Positions 34,761 to 49,439 of a stretch of 64,000 nt of DNA are shown piece after piece. This DNA is from Gonocerus acuteangulatus (Eukaryota; Arthropoda; Insecta; Hemiptera; Coreidae). Location of the stretch: assembly GCA_946811695.1 (NCBI GenBank), contig OX328128.1:29559457-29623456 (forward strand). Reading direction: 5' to 3'. Below the pieces are notes generated by a model. It was not told the DNA's origin. It saw nothing but the letters and a program-made list of their open reading frames with translations, and ran no database searches. A program made the position numbers and the translations under genes. How positions within the stretch are numbered: the stretch's first letter is position 1; every line of letters begins with the position of its first letter.

Positions 34761-35210
34761 TGTTTTTGAATAACAAAGAGCTAAAAATAAAAATCACTTT
34801 ATAAAAACAATAAATGTTTAATAACAAATATATAAAAATAAAGATAACGAAGAAACTCGCACCGATGCCAGTGACGATGGTCTCCACCAACAGGTATGAC
34901 AACAGTATATTTACTGGCGGACCTAACCCTTTAGATTATTTACGAAGAAAATAGTTTCTATGTACAATATAAATATAAATGATCGCAACAGTTTCTATGA
35001 ACAATTTAGGTTCTATGAATAATATGACTATACATAGTAACAATAGCTCCCATGTACAATCACAGTTACACAAGGGGCATCCTATGTATAATAACGACAT
35101 GATGAATAAATCACGTCATGAGTAATTTTCATTTATTACTATAACCTTTCAAAAACGATTATAAAAACACCGTTTGAGTCGTCTAAACAATCAAAGACGG
35201 TTAGAAATGC
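34056..35210. other. AT-rich stretch with a long compound (TA)n array at 34625-34757
   Basis: The array starts with TCTATCTATCTA, then TA with occasional CA and TC interruptions. No gene recognised. Confidence 0.6.
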
Positions 35211-35467
35211 ATGAAGGAGTCGGGGCAAAATAGTGCCAAGCAACATTTTTAACAAAACTTAACTGTAGCTGCTATATGTTGGATATTATGTGGGACTATC
35301 AGTCCATGATGCAAATGCTACTAAAATATGACTACAGTGCTTTGTATGCTACTTAATTTTGTCGCCCCTAACCAACTGATAGTCCCTCATAATACCCATC
35401 ATATAGCAGCTACAGTTAAGTTTTGTTAAAAATGTTGCTTGGTACTATTTTGCCCCGATCCCTTCAT
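35211..35467. mobile_element. Foldback/MITE, 93-bp arms with 71-bp loop
   Basis: 35211-35303 is the reverse complement of 35375-35467 with about six mismatches. It includes GGGGCAAAATAGTGCCAAGC and TTAACTGTAGCTGCTATATG. Transcription of either strand would give a long stem suitable for small-RNA processing. Confidence 0.85.
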
Positions 35468-36265
35468 ATATATTGTTGAAATATAATTATGAAAAAACAA
35501 CAATTAATAGATCAAACTCTATGTGCCTCTAAGGTACCTACTTGTTCTTTCTTTAGAACAAGTTGTTTGCTTAGGGCACGCGGGCAGAGCTTAACACTTG
35601 TTGGGAGCGCCTTCTTATTGAGCGACGTTCCCCGAACAATGCCTCTTAATTTCCAAAATTAATGATTTATTAATTGAAAATTTGAAAAAATTGTTTTCTC
35701 TACTAATAATTAATTATCGCCAATATTGAGCTGATCCGAAGCAGATTCTCGGAGGCGGGGATGCTGAATATTTACCTCATTCAACTTGATTTTCTATTAA
35801 AGATTCTCTTAATTAATAATCAAACGCCCTTCCAATTTTAATCCCTCCGTCAGCTGTTTTAGAATTCTAATGACGTCGAATAACTCTGGCAACGACGTTA
35901 TCCGAGTTTTTAATCCCTGTCAAAAGTAATGACTATTTTTATACATTCAGCTTACTTCACTTCATCTGCGTGGTGATAACTGGCCTTTTATTACACATTA
36001 AACAAATTGGGAGTTTTTAATAATAAATTTCCATAAAATGTCCTTTGTATTTTTCCCGAGTGCTCTTTGTATTTTACTGTCTGATGTTCTCCTTCCTCAT
36101 ATGTTTCAAAGAGTATTTACATAAATTAGTCGTTTTTATGTAAGGAAGATACAGTAAAAAAAAGGTGGAAAATATGTACACATGTTATGGATTTTTCCTT
36201 GTAAAAAATTTAAAGCTATAGCTGGTTTAATCCGAACCAGAAGCCAGAAGGACAAACTTAAATTA
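35468..36265. other. Non-coding stretch
   Basis: No gene or repeat recognised. Confidence 0.5.
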
Positions 36266-37680
36266 AAAAAGTCCGACTCGCAGGAACTGCATCATCTTAG
36301 CGCGATTCCGTTCTTATCCCTAGTCTAATTTGGAAAGATTAAAATATTTATTTATTGATAAGGCTTCGCAACTTTGGCGAATCACCTGAAGATTAAAATA
36401 GAAGCAGTTATTATTTTGGTTCCACCAGTCTTGAAAGGTCTTGATTTACGATCTTACCTGGAAGGGTCGGTCAACACTAGAAAGGGCCCGCTAGTTACAA
36501 GGTCTTGGAATCTAGGAAATCTATATTTCTAACAATAAATTGTTTTGTTATTTTACTTAACCAGTTTTATTGTAAAATACATTATCCAACTATACCATAA
36601 GCAATTAAGAAATAATAAGGAATAAAAACAGACAAAAAAAAACCGTTCGAATAAACGAAATCAATTACTTTAATGTTTTAAGTACTTATTTCTCCGATTG
36701 ACATCGCCTAATTAAAACTTTCGTCAGAACATTTTTTGTAGAGCATGTAGTAAAATTTCGAATGGTAACCTTTCGCTTCGCAAGATTTTCAACCGTTTTC
36801 GAGATATTAAGGAATTATACGAAGTTCCCAAAACTTTTCATTATTTCTAGCAATAAAGAATTGGTCTCATTTTACCTATCCTGTTTTACACACAAATACA
36901 TTTTCCTAACATAAGAAATTACAAAAATAAAAACCAATAAAAAACTAAGGGAAAGAGACAAAAATTACAAAAAGAACGACAAACACCCGTTCATAAGAAC
37001 TAAACAGACGTATTTGAAGTTTTAAGCACTTATTTCTTCGACTGACATCACCTAATCAAAACTTGTTTCAGAATCTTTTCTGTAGAGAATTTAGAAAGCT
37101 TTCAAATAGTTTCTATCCACTTATGAAAATTTCCCAACCGTGTTCGAGATATTAATGAAAATATACGAAGTTCCCAAAACTTTTCATGTCTGTTCATAAA
37201 ATATTTTATTCTAACCCTTCCTTAACTCCAAAAGTAACCAAAAGTTTAAGAAATTAGTTTTGATAAAATTTGAACATGCAAAAAATGTTTCAACTGAATC
37301 CCATGATTTTATGTACCAAAACCAAAAACGTTATTCAGCAACTATGTTCCCAATTTTCTCGAAAACGGTTAAAGCTATCGCCTTAAAAATGTTTTCATTC
37401 GTTTTCCTAAGCCAAGAAGCCTACAAAACGAGTACTTAGAAGCATATGAACTCAAAAATGTAAGCGTTGCGATTTTTTTGCGTGAATTTCGCCACAAACG
37501 TCATCTTACAGTGGGCTGGTTAACGAACTTGACCTTTCAAATTACCAAATTTCATCAAAATCGGACCATCAGGGAAGCCAGAAATGAGCTAACAGACAAT
37601 ATATATATATTTACAAATTTGAACCACCGTTAATTTCGGTCTCTAGGGGTTCTGAAAAGCGAAATTTTCTAGTCGGCACT
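36266..37680 (+). mobile_element. HINE/DINE-1-like element, 3'-truncated plus copy
   Basis: The 5' end is intact (AAAAGTCCGACTCGCAGGAA, TTAGCGCGATTCC). Two core units of about 345 bp are seen (cf. the TAAGTACTTATTTCTCCG region near 36678 and TAAGCACTTATTTCTTCG near 37022). The conserved block, a very short TA array (37600-37611) and the start of the 3' block follow. The copy breaks at 37680 after AGTCGGCACT, so the stem-loop end is missing. Confidence 0.82.
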
Positions 37681-38375
37681 GTATTTCTGTATGCAGGGTC
37701 TGGTTCCAGGTAAAGTCAAATACTTTTACTGCCCTTTACCGTTACTCAGAAAGCTCTTTGTGTTTACAAACAAAGGACTCGGTATAGACCACCCGTATTA
37801 ACCCAAAAGTGATTATATCAGGCTTGATAAACTTCCTCAATTAAATTAAGGAATTTAAGAGTGCTTAAAATAGATTCTTGATCTAGTCAAAAAATTCAAG
37901 AAGAATTAGATCAGGAATAGAAAATCTCGGCCAAACAGAAGGAAAATAACAATAACAAGGATAGTCAAACTTCGTTTTCAAAGATTGTTAGTTGTAACAC
38001 AAAAACGGTCACTCATGATTCTAATAAATTAACTGTGAAGGGTGATTACACAAATATTCCTGTTGAGGCTTTAAAGCTTCAATTTAAAAAACATATTAAC
38101 CCACAGGAATTATAGATTGGCCTAAAAACATAAAATCATTGAAAAAATGATTTCTTATTATTGAATCAAACAAAAACGATATAGAGGTTATATCAACAGA
38201 GTTTTTAAATATATGCAAAGACCTGTTGATCAATAAAATTAAAATCAAAAATAGAGTTCTCTGTAAAAGGTTTAATGAGTTCTATTAATTACATATTTTC
38301 CAATGTAGTCATAATTTTAACTATTGGAATTATTATCCAAAGATTCATATAATTACTCAACAATAGTTTCTAATT
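37681..38375. other. Non-coding stretch
   Basis: A segment at about 37850-38280 has some coding-like texture (Lys/Asn-rich) but stop codons in every frame. No family recognised. Confidence 0.45.
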
Positions 38376-39854
<1,479 letters not shown>

Positions 39855-41369
39855 AATGTAAAAAAAGACTGCTGATTTTAAGTTCGAAAATAGCAAATGG
39901 CCGAAACGTCATAACGCAGTTCCGGAAAAACAGTGACGTAAATGCAAAAAGTTCAATTTTACAGGAAGGTAAAAAACAAAAGTAAGTAAGTACAGTAATA
40001 AGTACAGTTACGTCATTGTTTCTCTAAAAATTGTTCTAGAATGCTAAATGCTCTTTCTGTTGTTCTGTCGAATTTACTCTGGCGGTCACGAGCGAAACTA
40101 CTTGTATGGGTTGTGTTTCTGATATTGTCTATGGACTTATTTGCAATTGACACAATTTTGCAGCAACGTCATTGTTCTTCCGGAACGGCGATATGTAAAA
40201 AAAAATTCAAAATAAGAATATGTTTAATAAGTTTGACATAACGATTTTCCTTGCGAAAAAATATCTCAAGACAATTACAATTTTCATTTTTAACAAATTC
40301 TTCGATTTGATACAAAAGTTCAAATATTTGTATTCACAAGGCGTCCAAAATAGAGTCTTGAGTGCAAAAATCATTCATTGCCAATTTTTTAGTAAAAAAA
40401 AAAAAAATAAAAATAAAAAATAAAAAAATAAAAAAAAATAAAAAAATAAAAAAATAAATTACGCAAAATGTTTCTAGTTACTTGACTCTAGTTACTACTT
40501 GATATGTCGCCTTTACGAATAATGTGCATATTGAAGGCTAAATTTTTTTTTATTTGTGTGCATCCGTAATCAGAGGCGATTTTCCTAGTACGATCAAACA
40601 TATATCATTCAGTTACAATTTAATAAAAAATATATTTAAAAAGTGTAGAATAGTGTCTAATTGTAGATTACCACTATCGTCATATAACGCAAGTATATAA
40701 ATATATTTTATTAAGTTTGACCAGTTTTTAATATATTTTTATGTTAATTGTAACTGAATGTATATGTATAATCGTGATGCACCGATGTGTTCGTTCGTTT
40801 GTTATGCACACAAAAGAAAAAAAAAAATGTAGCCTTCAATATAAAAATCATATCCGTCTAGTGGGGCGACTTTGCAGCATCCCACCTCATATACATTCAT
40901 GCCAATGAAACCTTTCAATAATTTTCTAGAAATGTGTTGTAAATTAAAAATATATTAAAAAAAAAACCTTCATTAGAATGAATGAATTTCTGTATTTTAT
41001 AAGTAATAATTACAATTACAGGGAGTCTGGGCACGTTATTTACAAATTTACAAAATGCTGATAAGTAAAATTAAATGCAAAATAAACAGTGTCTGCATCC
41101 AGCAAAAAATAAAAAAAATAATCAAAACTTAGCCATATAAAGAAAAAATAAATTAAAATAGCAACACGAGTAATAATAACAAATAAATCCTTATTTTATA
41201 GACATACATGTTGTGTAAGAGTAACTTTACGACAGTAATAAAATTAAAAAAAATGAATAAAACAAAAAATAAATAAATAACAAAAAGTAAATAAACAAAC
41301 TCGAGCACAGAATAATCATAATTATTCCTTAATTATAAAAGCCCGTATCCTCATTACTTCCGTGATGAA
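39855..41369. other. AT-rich non-coding stretch
   Basis: Contains an (A)nT tract at about 40395-40457. The part nearest 41369 is probably the 3' UTR of the LINE to the right. No gene recognised. Confidence 0.5.
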
Positions 41370-43094
41370 CTAGAAGACGCTGCTGCATTTGTTGGTTGTG
41401 ATGTTGGTAAGGAACTGCTGTACTGCTTCTTCATCATTCCCAGGTGGAAGGTATTTCTTGATAAAGTGATTCCGAGGACTGCTGTACATAGGGCAACGGA
41501 TTAATATGTGAGCTAGTGTTTCTGCTTCTTGAAGGTTGCAGATTGTACACTGTTCTTCGGTATTAATTAAGTATGAGCTGCCATTTATGTAAAACCGAAT
41601 TTCCTTGTCCACGCTGAGTCTTAGCTGGATTGTTGACCTTTTCTTATTGATCATCATATTTGTTTTGATGTATTCTTCTCCATAACCAAGAACGCTAATC
41701 AGACGGTAGAAGCTGCTGTAAGAGGAATTACATGCCCGTCCTATACACAGTTGGTTATTTCTCCATTTGTCCAGAATAGCCTCCTTGTGTAGCAATAACC
41801 AGGTGTAGCTTGCTCTCGAAAAGACATCCTCATAGCCAATTGTATAGAGCATGTTATGGAGATTAGAGAACCAGGGATCCTGAAAATCAAGCGGCCTGTT
41901 CTTCAGATGACCAACAATCCTGTTATAGCATCGTCTGGGAAATTCATCTTCGTCCATAGATAATAATTTTATCCACCAATTGAGAGTTCTTTTTAAGATA
42001 TCTCCACTCAAGTGCGGGAATCCTGTTTCCAATCTCACCATGTAGTTAGGAGTCCTGGAAGGAAGGTAGAGCAAATGCTTTAAGAATTTAGTTTGAATCC
42101 TCTCAATTTTTTCTAGATAACAGAGAGCCCATAACTCAGAGGAGTACAGAGCGGTTGCTCCAACAACGGAATAGAACAGTTTTTGAATAGCTTCCCATGA
42201 GTTGCACTTTCCTCGCACCAGAATCTCCTTCGTCTTACCGATGGCCTTGGATCCTTTTGAGACAAAATACTCAGATGCTTCTTTGAATTTTCCGGTGCAA
42301 CCAAACGGAACTCCGAGATAAAGAAAACTGTTAACATATTCAATTGGTTGATCTTTAAGCATTATAACCGGTCTCCTTTTCATTCGCGGTCCCCCTCGGA
42401 AAACAACTACTTTTGTCTTTTTCTCGTTTATTATGAGCTTGTTCTTTTCGCAATATCTTACAAATGCATTAAGTTTTGCCTGTGCGTCCGTTCTTGAATC
42501 GCCCAACAATATAAGGTCATCGGCGAACAATAAACCGTGCAACGATGAGCCTGCATCTATACGCACGCCAGCCAGCCCTTGCATCTCAAATTCGCTGAAC
42601 ATATATTGTAAATAAAGACAAAAGAGATCAGGAGAGAGAGATTCGCCCTGGAGGACTCCTATCATAATAGATATTGCATGCAGAATAACATTCGTATTTA
42701 TTTTGGGATAAAATTCAGCATTCTTATATAAACCATTCAAAATTCTTAATATTTTCCCGCTTAATCCAAGAGAATGAAGCTTTTGCCACAATAGATTATG
42801 GTCCACAGAATCGAACGCTGTGTTTAAATCAACGAAAACTACGTAAAGATTCTGTTTTTTTATTTTGACATGAATAAGGATTAGGCAATTCAATCTGTAC
42901 AGGTTATACATGCATGAACGTCCTTTTCTAAACCCGGATTGCTCTCTAGGAATAAGGCAGCACATATCTGCCCATTGTCGCAACCTTTCACCAATAATAG
43001 TTGTGAATAGTTTAGTACATGTATTGAATAGTGCTCTACCTCTGTAATTATATGGGTCCAGCTTATCTCCTCTCTTGAAGAGCAAAGCCTTCAT
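41370..43094 (-). CDS. Non-LTR retrotransposon reverse transcriptase, 5'-truncated
   Basis: 574 residues uninterrupted. It copies LINE RNA into DNA at the target site. RT motifs appear in order: NYRGRALFN (16-24), EQSGFRKGRS (51-60), the catalytic FVDLNTAFD (Asp89), LQGESLSP (148-155), FADD (Asp192/Asp193) and YLGVPF (259-264). A C-terminal knuckle C516-x2-C519-x9-H529-x4-C534 follows. The start Met lies inside the RT domain. The frame is open upstream only to a TGA near 43121, so the endonuclease and N-terminal RT are missing and the true protein was longer. Despite truncation there is no stop or frameshift across 1.7 kb, which suggests recent insertion. Clade is not resolved; CR1/L2- or Jockey-like are possible. 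No RNase H seen. Smaller frames at 42113-42615 are shadows. Confidence 0.93.
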   Translation of the reverse strand: MKALLFKRGDKLDPYNYRGRALFNTCTKLFTTIIGERLRQWADMCCLIPREQSGFRKGRSCMYNLYRLNCLILIHVKIKKQNLYVVFVDLNTAFDSVDHNLLWQKLHSLGLSGKILRILNGLYKNAEFYPKINTNVILHAISIMIGVLQGESLSPDLFCLYLQYMFSEFEMQGLAGVRIDAGSSLHGLLFADDLILLGDSRTDAQAKLNAFVRYCEKNKLIINEKKTKVVVFRGGPRMKRRPVIMLKDQPIEYVNSFLYLGVPFGCTGKFKEASEYFVSKGSKAIGKTKEILVRGKCNSWEAIQKLFYSVVGATALYSSELWALCYLEKIERIQTKFLKHLLYLPSRTPNYMVRLETGFPHLSGDILKRTLNWWIKLLSMDEDEFPRRCYNRIVGHLKNRPLDFQDPWFSNLHNMLYTIGYEDVFSRASYTWLLLHKEAILDKWRNNQLCIGRACNSSYSSFYRLISVLGYGEEYIKTNMMINKKRSTIQLRLSVDKEIRFYINGSSYLINTEEQCTICNLQEAETLAHILIRCPMYSSPRNHFIKKYLPPGNDEEAVQQFLTNITTNKCSSVF

Positions 43095-43124
43095 TAGTAC
43101 GAAACCAATATTTCTGAAACATCA

Positions 43125-43890
43125 AGCAACGTTTTCTTCCTCTGAGGCAATCCTAAAGCTCCTAATATGTTAATATAATTATTACCTCTTTTTTAAGAAT
43201 TTACCAAAATCTAAATATATTTAGATAAATATCTAAGTGTGCATACATTTGGAACCTGTAAAAAAATGTCAGCTCTATTCTCTTCACTTGCTTGAATAAA
43301 ATAGAGGTGAGATTAAAGCAAGTCCAGCGTGGAAGTATATTGAGCTAAAGAATGGTTTCTCCCCTGCAAGGGTAGAAGTCAAAAGGGTGATCCGTCAAAG
43401 TGTGTTCCAATGTAACAGCGGAGAGTAACCCCAGCTAGTAACCCACGGGGTAGTAGTAACCCTTTCCGATTACTCCAGTCATATATCAGAACAGGGCAAT
43501 AGGCTGGCGCGTTTTGACAAAGGCCATCTGCTGGGGGCGATATATCAACCTTTTCCAACAATGGTCACCCAGCTCGCCATAACGGGTAGGGTGGGGGTGG
43601 AGAAGGGGTTAGGGCATTGGCGTTCTGGGATATGGAAGCAGGGACGCATTTATTATAGATATTGGTTCCATGGATTTTATGAATACCACTTCAATAATTA
43701 TCATATGAGAATTTTTAAAATAACTGATAGCATATTAGCACTTATGAGTTCGCAATCCGGAAGACTAAAAAATTTCACGTTACAAAATACATAGAACGGC
43801 ATTTCATGTTGTATATATAGACTTTTCGTTAGTAGGCTTTCAGGAACACTTTTTATAGGTTCTCGGAGGAATACGAATCACACCATTCTA
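43125..43890. other. Non-coding stretch
   Basis: No gene recognised; the relative G+C rise at 43500-43620 has no clear feature. Confidence 0.45.
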
Positions 43891-44358
43891 CAGCAGCCAT
43901 GTACGAAAAAGATGACTGTATGTTATAGAGTACATTACATAGGTTTATCGGGTGGACCTAGCGTTACAAAAAAGGGTCGCAAGAAGGTGTTGGGGTCTTC
44001 CATGGTCTAGTGGCTAGCGCCTTAGATTCATAAGCGGGAGATGGTGGGTTCGATCCCCACTGGCGGCAGGAATTTTCTCATCTCAGGGCTCGTTGAGAAA
44101 ATTCCTCGCTGCGCCCTGGATGTCGGTGCTAATGGCCTAGATTAGTCGATGCGCCGTTAGAAAAAACAAAAAAAAAAAGTGTCCTCTGGTGTTCGCATAT
44201 GGGCGGTGGCCATGTACGAAAAAGAATACTATATGTTATACAGCAATTTACATAGGATTGTCCGGTGGACGTAGGCGTTACTAAAAAGTGTCACAAAAAT
44301 GTGTCCGCTGGCGTTCGCGCCTGCGCAGTGGCCATGTACGAGATAGAAGACTGTATGT
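43891..44358. repeat. Tandem repeat, about 122-bp unit, interrupted by a SINE
   Basis: GCCATGTACGA starts units at 43896, 44209 and 44331. The first interval is 313 bases, which becomes about 125 after removing the SINE at 43993-44178, matching the second interval of 122. Shared marks include ACATAGG, GGTGGAC and GTGTCC...CTGG.GTTCGC. Only two full units and a partial are present. Confidence 0.75.
43993..44178 (+). mobile_element. tRNA-derived SINE, copy 2
   Basis: Better preserved head than copy 1. Box A is TGGTCTAGTGG, followed by TTCATAAGC and the consensus-like box B GGTTCGATCCC (44047-44057). The same body stem follows, then the tail TAGTCGATGCGCCGTTAG and an A-rich end. AAGGTGTT before and AAAGTGTC after suggest a degenerate target duplication. 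Confidence 0.9.
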
Positions 44359-45292
44359 TTTATTTATTAGGTTAAAATATTTCATAAAAACCTCTAAAAT
44401 TATTAAATAAGATCGCTTCGTTCAAAAAAAAATTTTTGGGAGGGGGGGGGGGGGGGTTAATAGCGTTTTAGTTTGCTAACAATCATAATAACAATAATAA
44501 TAGTTCATGGTTGTTAGCTTTGAAGAGCAATTCGATTGTAGGGATGCCAGCGAGTGAGACGAGAAGTGCTTAGTGTTTTGTATACAGTAATATATAAAAC
44601 TATTCAGTTTAATATAAATTGTAGCACAAATATTTTACAAATCATGGAACAGAAATGACAAATTCTTCAGTTATAAATAAAACGTTTAAAGTTCATTTTA
44701 CCGTTTTGATAAAACCTTTTTGTGTAAAAAAAAACAAAAAAAAAAAAAAAAAAAACACTTTAAATACGAGAAATGTCTGAAAATTATACTCTGGTTTTAA
44801 AACCCCCTTCCCAAATTGATTATCTATAAACAACCCTGCTTCCAATTATTCGTAGGCTGCTTTTTTATTGAAAATAATTTTTGGTATTTGGCCTGCCACC
44901 ATTAATACAAAAAAGAGATTCCGGATTCCAAGCCCACGATATAATTCTATAAAAAATCAAGATTTGGGAATCCTGGTTACACTGACTAAATAATATCCTT
45001 GCACTAACATACATCTAGTTGGCTTAGGTTAACGATTAAAGACACTTTAACCCGACGAAAGTTAACATCCCCAGGCCCCGGAGAGTTTGGAGTTTAACCT
45101 TTCCAACAGTTTGTGTCAAAGTTTAAACAACGCTTAATCTCAGTTAATAAATTGTCCCCTTATCCTTGCGTTTTGCCCGCTCGTTTGTCAAGACTAGGAC
45201 TCCGCAGGGAACCAGCTCTGATGGCGATGTAATGGACTTAACGTGCCTAATGCTGTATGGATTCCTTCACTCCTCAAGTATTCCGCAGAGAC

Positions 45293-45368
<76 letters not shown>

Positions 45369-46044
45369 CAACGTTTATTAACATCTGCACAAATAATATA
45401 GTACATTGGTTAATCAAGACAAATAAAGACATTCTTATGATTTCACATAATGAGAGTACACTAAAAAATAATCTAAAAAAATACAACAAAAATCATACCT
45501 AAAAGAAAAAAATAATAATAATAATAAAAATAAAATTTAAAAAAATAATAACAAATAAAATGATAAAATGGACGCCTTTAAACGGAAAGGAACCAAGTGC
45601 CATCTGTTCATTCTTTAGAGAATTGGGTTTAAAGTTTTTTGTGGGTCTAAAATTCCTTTATTACCTGAAATGTTTCATTCATTTTCGCTCATTAAACTAA
45701 ACTGTTGTTATGGTAATGGAGTTTTATTTTTATAGTTATTGATAAAAATGGTGCTTGATTCCTTTCTGTTTATTACAGCATACTGGATACACCATTTCAC
45801 TTTCTTTTTTTTTTTTTTTTTGTATTTTTTCTTACTTTAATGACAACATTATAATTTAAATAGTTTTTTTATTACTATATACATTCTCTAATTCTCTACA
45901 AGATAGCACCAAAAACTCAATTTCGTTAAAAATGGCGCTTGGTTCCTTTCCGTATAAACGCGTCCAAATATAATTGTTTAAATAGAACTTTGGAAGGAGC
46001 CAATCATAATTTACACTTCCTAGTTGACAGCTTTTATTTTTCCT
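44359..46044. other. Non-coding stretch with (TA)n at 45294-45364
   Basis: Also a poly-G run at 44442-44457 and poly-A at 44738-44755. Frames of up to 81 codons cross the TA array and are artefacts. Confidence 0.6.
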
Positions 46045-46622
46045 TTAATTACAAAGTTGATCACGAGGCCAAGATCTCTTTAGCTTCCTAGGAGGATTTT
46101 CGGGGTGGAATTGAGCTCTTGGATTGGGATGGGCAGATAGTTTGGAATAAAAGGTTAGGCAATCGGGATTTAGCCAGTTCATTGATGAAAGGGATATTGA
46201 GGCCATGATGAAGGGTATTATTGGAAACGTAGTAAGGGGTATTAACTATTTTGCGTAGGACTTTGGATTGGAATGCCTGTATTCTTTGTATATTTGATCT
46301 TTTGGTTGTTCCCCTCAGTTCAAGTCCGTACATCCAAATAGGTCTGATGATGGTTTTGTATATAGTGAGGTTGTTCTGTGTTGTGAGTTTTGAAGAAGGT
46401 CCCAATAGTCGTCGAAGAAGTCCGTATATCCTGCGCAGTTCCTGTCTTTTCAGTCGAATGTGTGGGTTCCAAGTGAGCCTTAATCCCAGGTAGCGCACTT
46501 CGTTGGATACAGGTAGTTCTTGACTAGATATGTGAACTGGTGGGCAAGTCCTTTTTATGTAGAGTGAATGTTATTTGGCTGCATTTCTCTGGATTCAACT
46601 TGATTTTCCATCTGTTGCAAGA
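46045..46622 (-). pseudogene. Jockey-type LINE ORF2 C-terminal fragment
   Basis: Read on the minus strand: CNRWKIKLNPEKCSQITFTL, then a frameshift. Next comes EVRYLGLRLTWNPHIRLKRQ, IYKTIIRPIWMYGLELRGT, SNIQRIQAFQSKVLRKI and YYVSNNTLHHGLNIP. A second frameshift is followed by PRKLKRSWPRDQLCN and TAA at 46045-46047. These are the thumb and C-terminal blocks of Jockey-clade reverse transcriptases, in order. The catalytic palm is absent (5' truncation near 46622) and two frameshifts make it dead. The longest clean piece is 136 codons (46088-46498). Confidence 0.9.
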
Positions 46623-47562
46623 AGAGAAATAAATAGGCGAAGACATAATCATTCAAACATATACATACATATATTTGCATAATAAATAATTAAAAGAGCT
46701 CGGGCAATGATGACCTTGCAGTGTTTTGCACTTAACCACAAGTAAACAAACAAACAACATATGTTTGCGTCTATACATTTTTGTGAAAGTCTAATACAAG
46801 GAAACCGTAATTTTTCAACTTAAATGGAAGACCTGCCTCCATTTTGTATTACCTTCAAATACTAAAGCTTTGTTCACAATCATCTCATACAATTTGTAAT
46901 ACCATTCAACTTTTATGTAAGACTCACTATAATCATTAAATATAAATTTCATCAAGAATAATTTTCATTTATTTCTAATAAGATCACGAAAATAAACATA
47001 ATATTGTTTTTTTTTATTTGATGTTTTTTAACTCTAGAATTCCAATTACAAACGAAATTGTGAGATAATCTCATTTATGAGTATATCGTTAGAAATCCGA
47101 TTAAATTTGACAACTTTTGTGAGATTCGGTTGTCTGCAGAATTGTTTGATTTTCAAAAGGGTGTCGCAAAAAAGAAGCTCTCATTGATAGTTGGCACTAA
47201 AATAATAGATAAATCTTATGAATAATAAACTAACACCCATACCCCCCTGATTTGGTACATCCCCTAGGGGCATGGTATCCCATGACCATAGCATATCCCA
47301 GGACACCCTGCTAATGGGCAATTTCACGCATGGTTATCCATGATCTAGGGTCCACCCTCAGGACTCTCTACCCCATGTCTGGACTCCAGGCCTGGAGCTG
47401 GACGAAGGGTCAAGTCTGCAGCTGACACTCAGCACTTCATCTTGTTTAACATTCAGGATAGGAGGGAGCAATCATTTTGTGGAATATTATAATGTATGTT
47501 TTGTAAAAATGTTGTTCGACTATTGGATTATTTTTGTATATAAACGAATACCTTCAGGATTT

Positions 47563-47610
<48 letters not shown>

Positions 47611-48221
47611 CACTACACCTAGAGATAATCGAATACAGATCGTACAGAGCACGTAGTGATCTTTATAAATATTTTAAAATTTTAACCATTCATTAAAAAT
47701 GTTATAAATAACAGGATAAATCGATTATTTTTGATCACTAATTATAAATAATTATTTATCTTTTAGAAAACATTACTATATGATTCAAAATTCGTTGAAT
47801 AATTAATGTTCTGATATTTAATATTCTAGTGGAAAATTGATTATTGTATGTATACTAAATACCTGCATATTGTATGCTTAATTATTGCACATACATAGTA
47901 CAACATTCTGCATAAATAAGCAAATGAAGGCTACTATAAATTAATTAACAGATATATCGAGTAATTACTGGAATCTATTTCATTATCTAATTGCTTTAGC
48001 ATAGGAAAATATCAGAGTGAAACTATGATAGCAATGTAGCATAGCATGATAAACACAACGGCTGACTATTGGTTGACATTTGTCTCAATAATTTGAAGAG
48101 TAAAATGGAATATATGTAGGGAAATGGCCAAAAGTAGTTTATTTTTTGCAAAACGTTTTCAAGGACATAGCCCCGTTTCCACGCCCATGCAAAAGTTAAG
48201 AACCATTGCATAGGCGTTCTG

Positions 48222-48295
<74 letters not shown>

Positions 48296-49439
48296 GAAGG
48301 TGTTGTACCTTTGACCACTTTGCAAAATTGAATTTTTTTAGCTCGAATATTAAGGCTAAATTAATTTTAAATTAATACATTTTTATATATATAAGAAGTT
48401 ATTTTGAAATTCGTCAAACAAGGTATCAATGTCCAAACATCTAGTGTGGTTTGCTGATACAAATCGTTCGCCGACAGAAGCCTACAATTGATAGACAGAG
48501 TGTTGTACTAGTGATGCGGCTGTGTTGAATTGAAAGTGTTACTACTATCAGTGAAATTGGAGCAGTGCCATCACTCTAGTGATCGAAGGTAATTCTTGAG
48601 AATCCTTCGGAAGAAAGGAAGAACCATTAATAACATCCTTCCTGCCGGCTTCCTCACACGCCTCCACTCGTTTGTCACCAGGCTAATGGACGAATAGTTG
48701 CCGTAGGAGGTGGGGAGGACTTACCCCTATTTTTCATTCAAATCGACCCCCCCCCCCGTTTCCCCCCTACCCTTCTCCTTGGGTAGTTTTATGAAAAATA
48801 CTGCTGGTCCCTGGTCCGTTGTCACCCTAAATTCTGGACATTTGTAAAACCTCTCCTTGTCCTTGTATAATTTATCCTTTCCAAAGTCTTTCTACTGTCT
48901 GGGCGAAATACGTTGGGATAAAATCATTAATTAACTAAATTATAAATATAAATAAAAACATTGACTAATAATAATAATTTCTTTACCTTTACTCCTCGAA
49001 AAAATCTGCAGAAACTGTGGTCTGCATCTTAGAAAGTTAAATGGAAGGATTTAGCAATATATTTGTCTAAAATACCAATATAACCCACAGTTTTAATAGC
49101 CATAATTAATCATTATTCTAAACCCCACTGGACATTGAAATAATTAGAGCTCAAGATTACCTGCGGAGAAATGGACTTAAAGTTCATTTTGTATGATTTC
49201 CAAGTCATTTTCGAATACCTCCGAAATAAGATGTGGATCAAGCAGCTAAAGTAGCTTTAACTGAAATAGTGGGACACTATACCAAGTATCTCTAAATGGT
49301 CCACTACCTGACAAAATAAATTGCGAGAATTTTATTTTTACCCTGAGGCCTGGAGGATTTCGTCTATAGTAAAAAATATGACAGCAGAGGTGCCCAGCTT
49401 GTAGTGTCACCATTGCAATCAAACATCGGAGTTGGATAT
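46623..49439. other. AT-rich non-coding stretch
   Basis: Holds a poly-T run at 47569-47606 and (A)n(TA)n at 48222-48292. No gene recognised. Confidence 0.55.
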
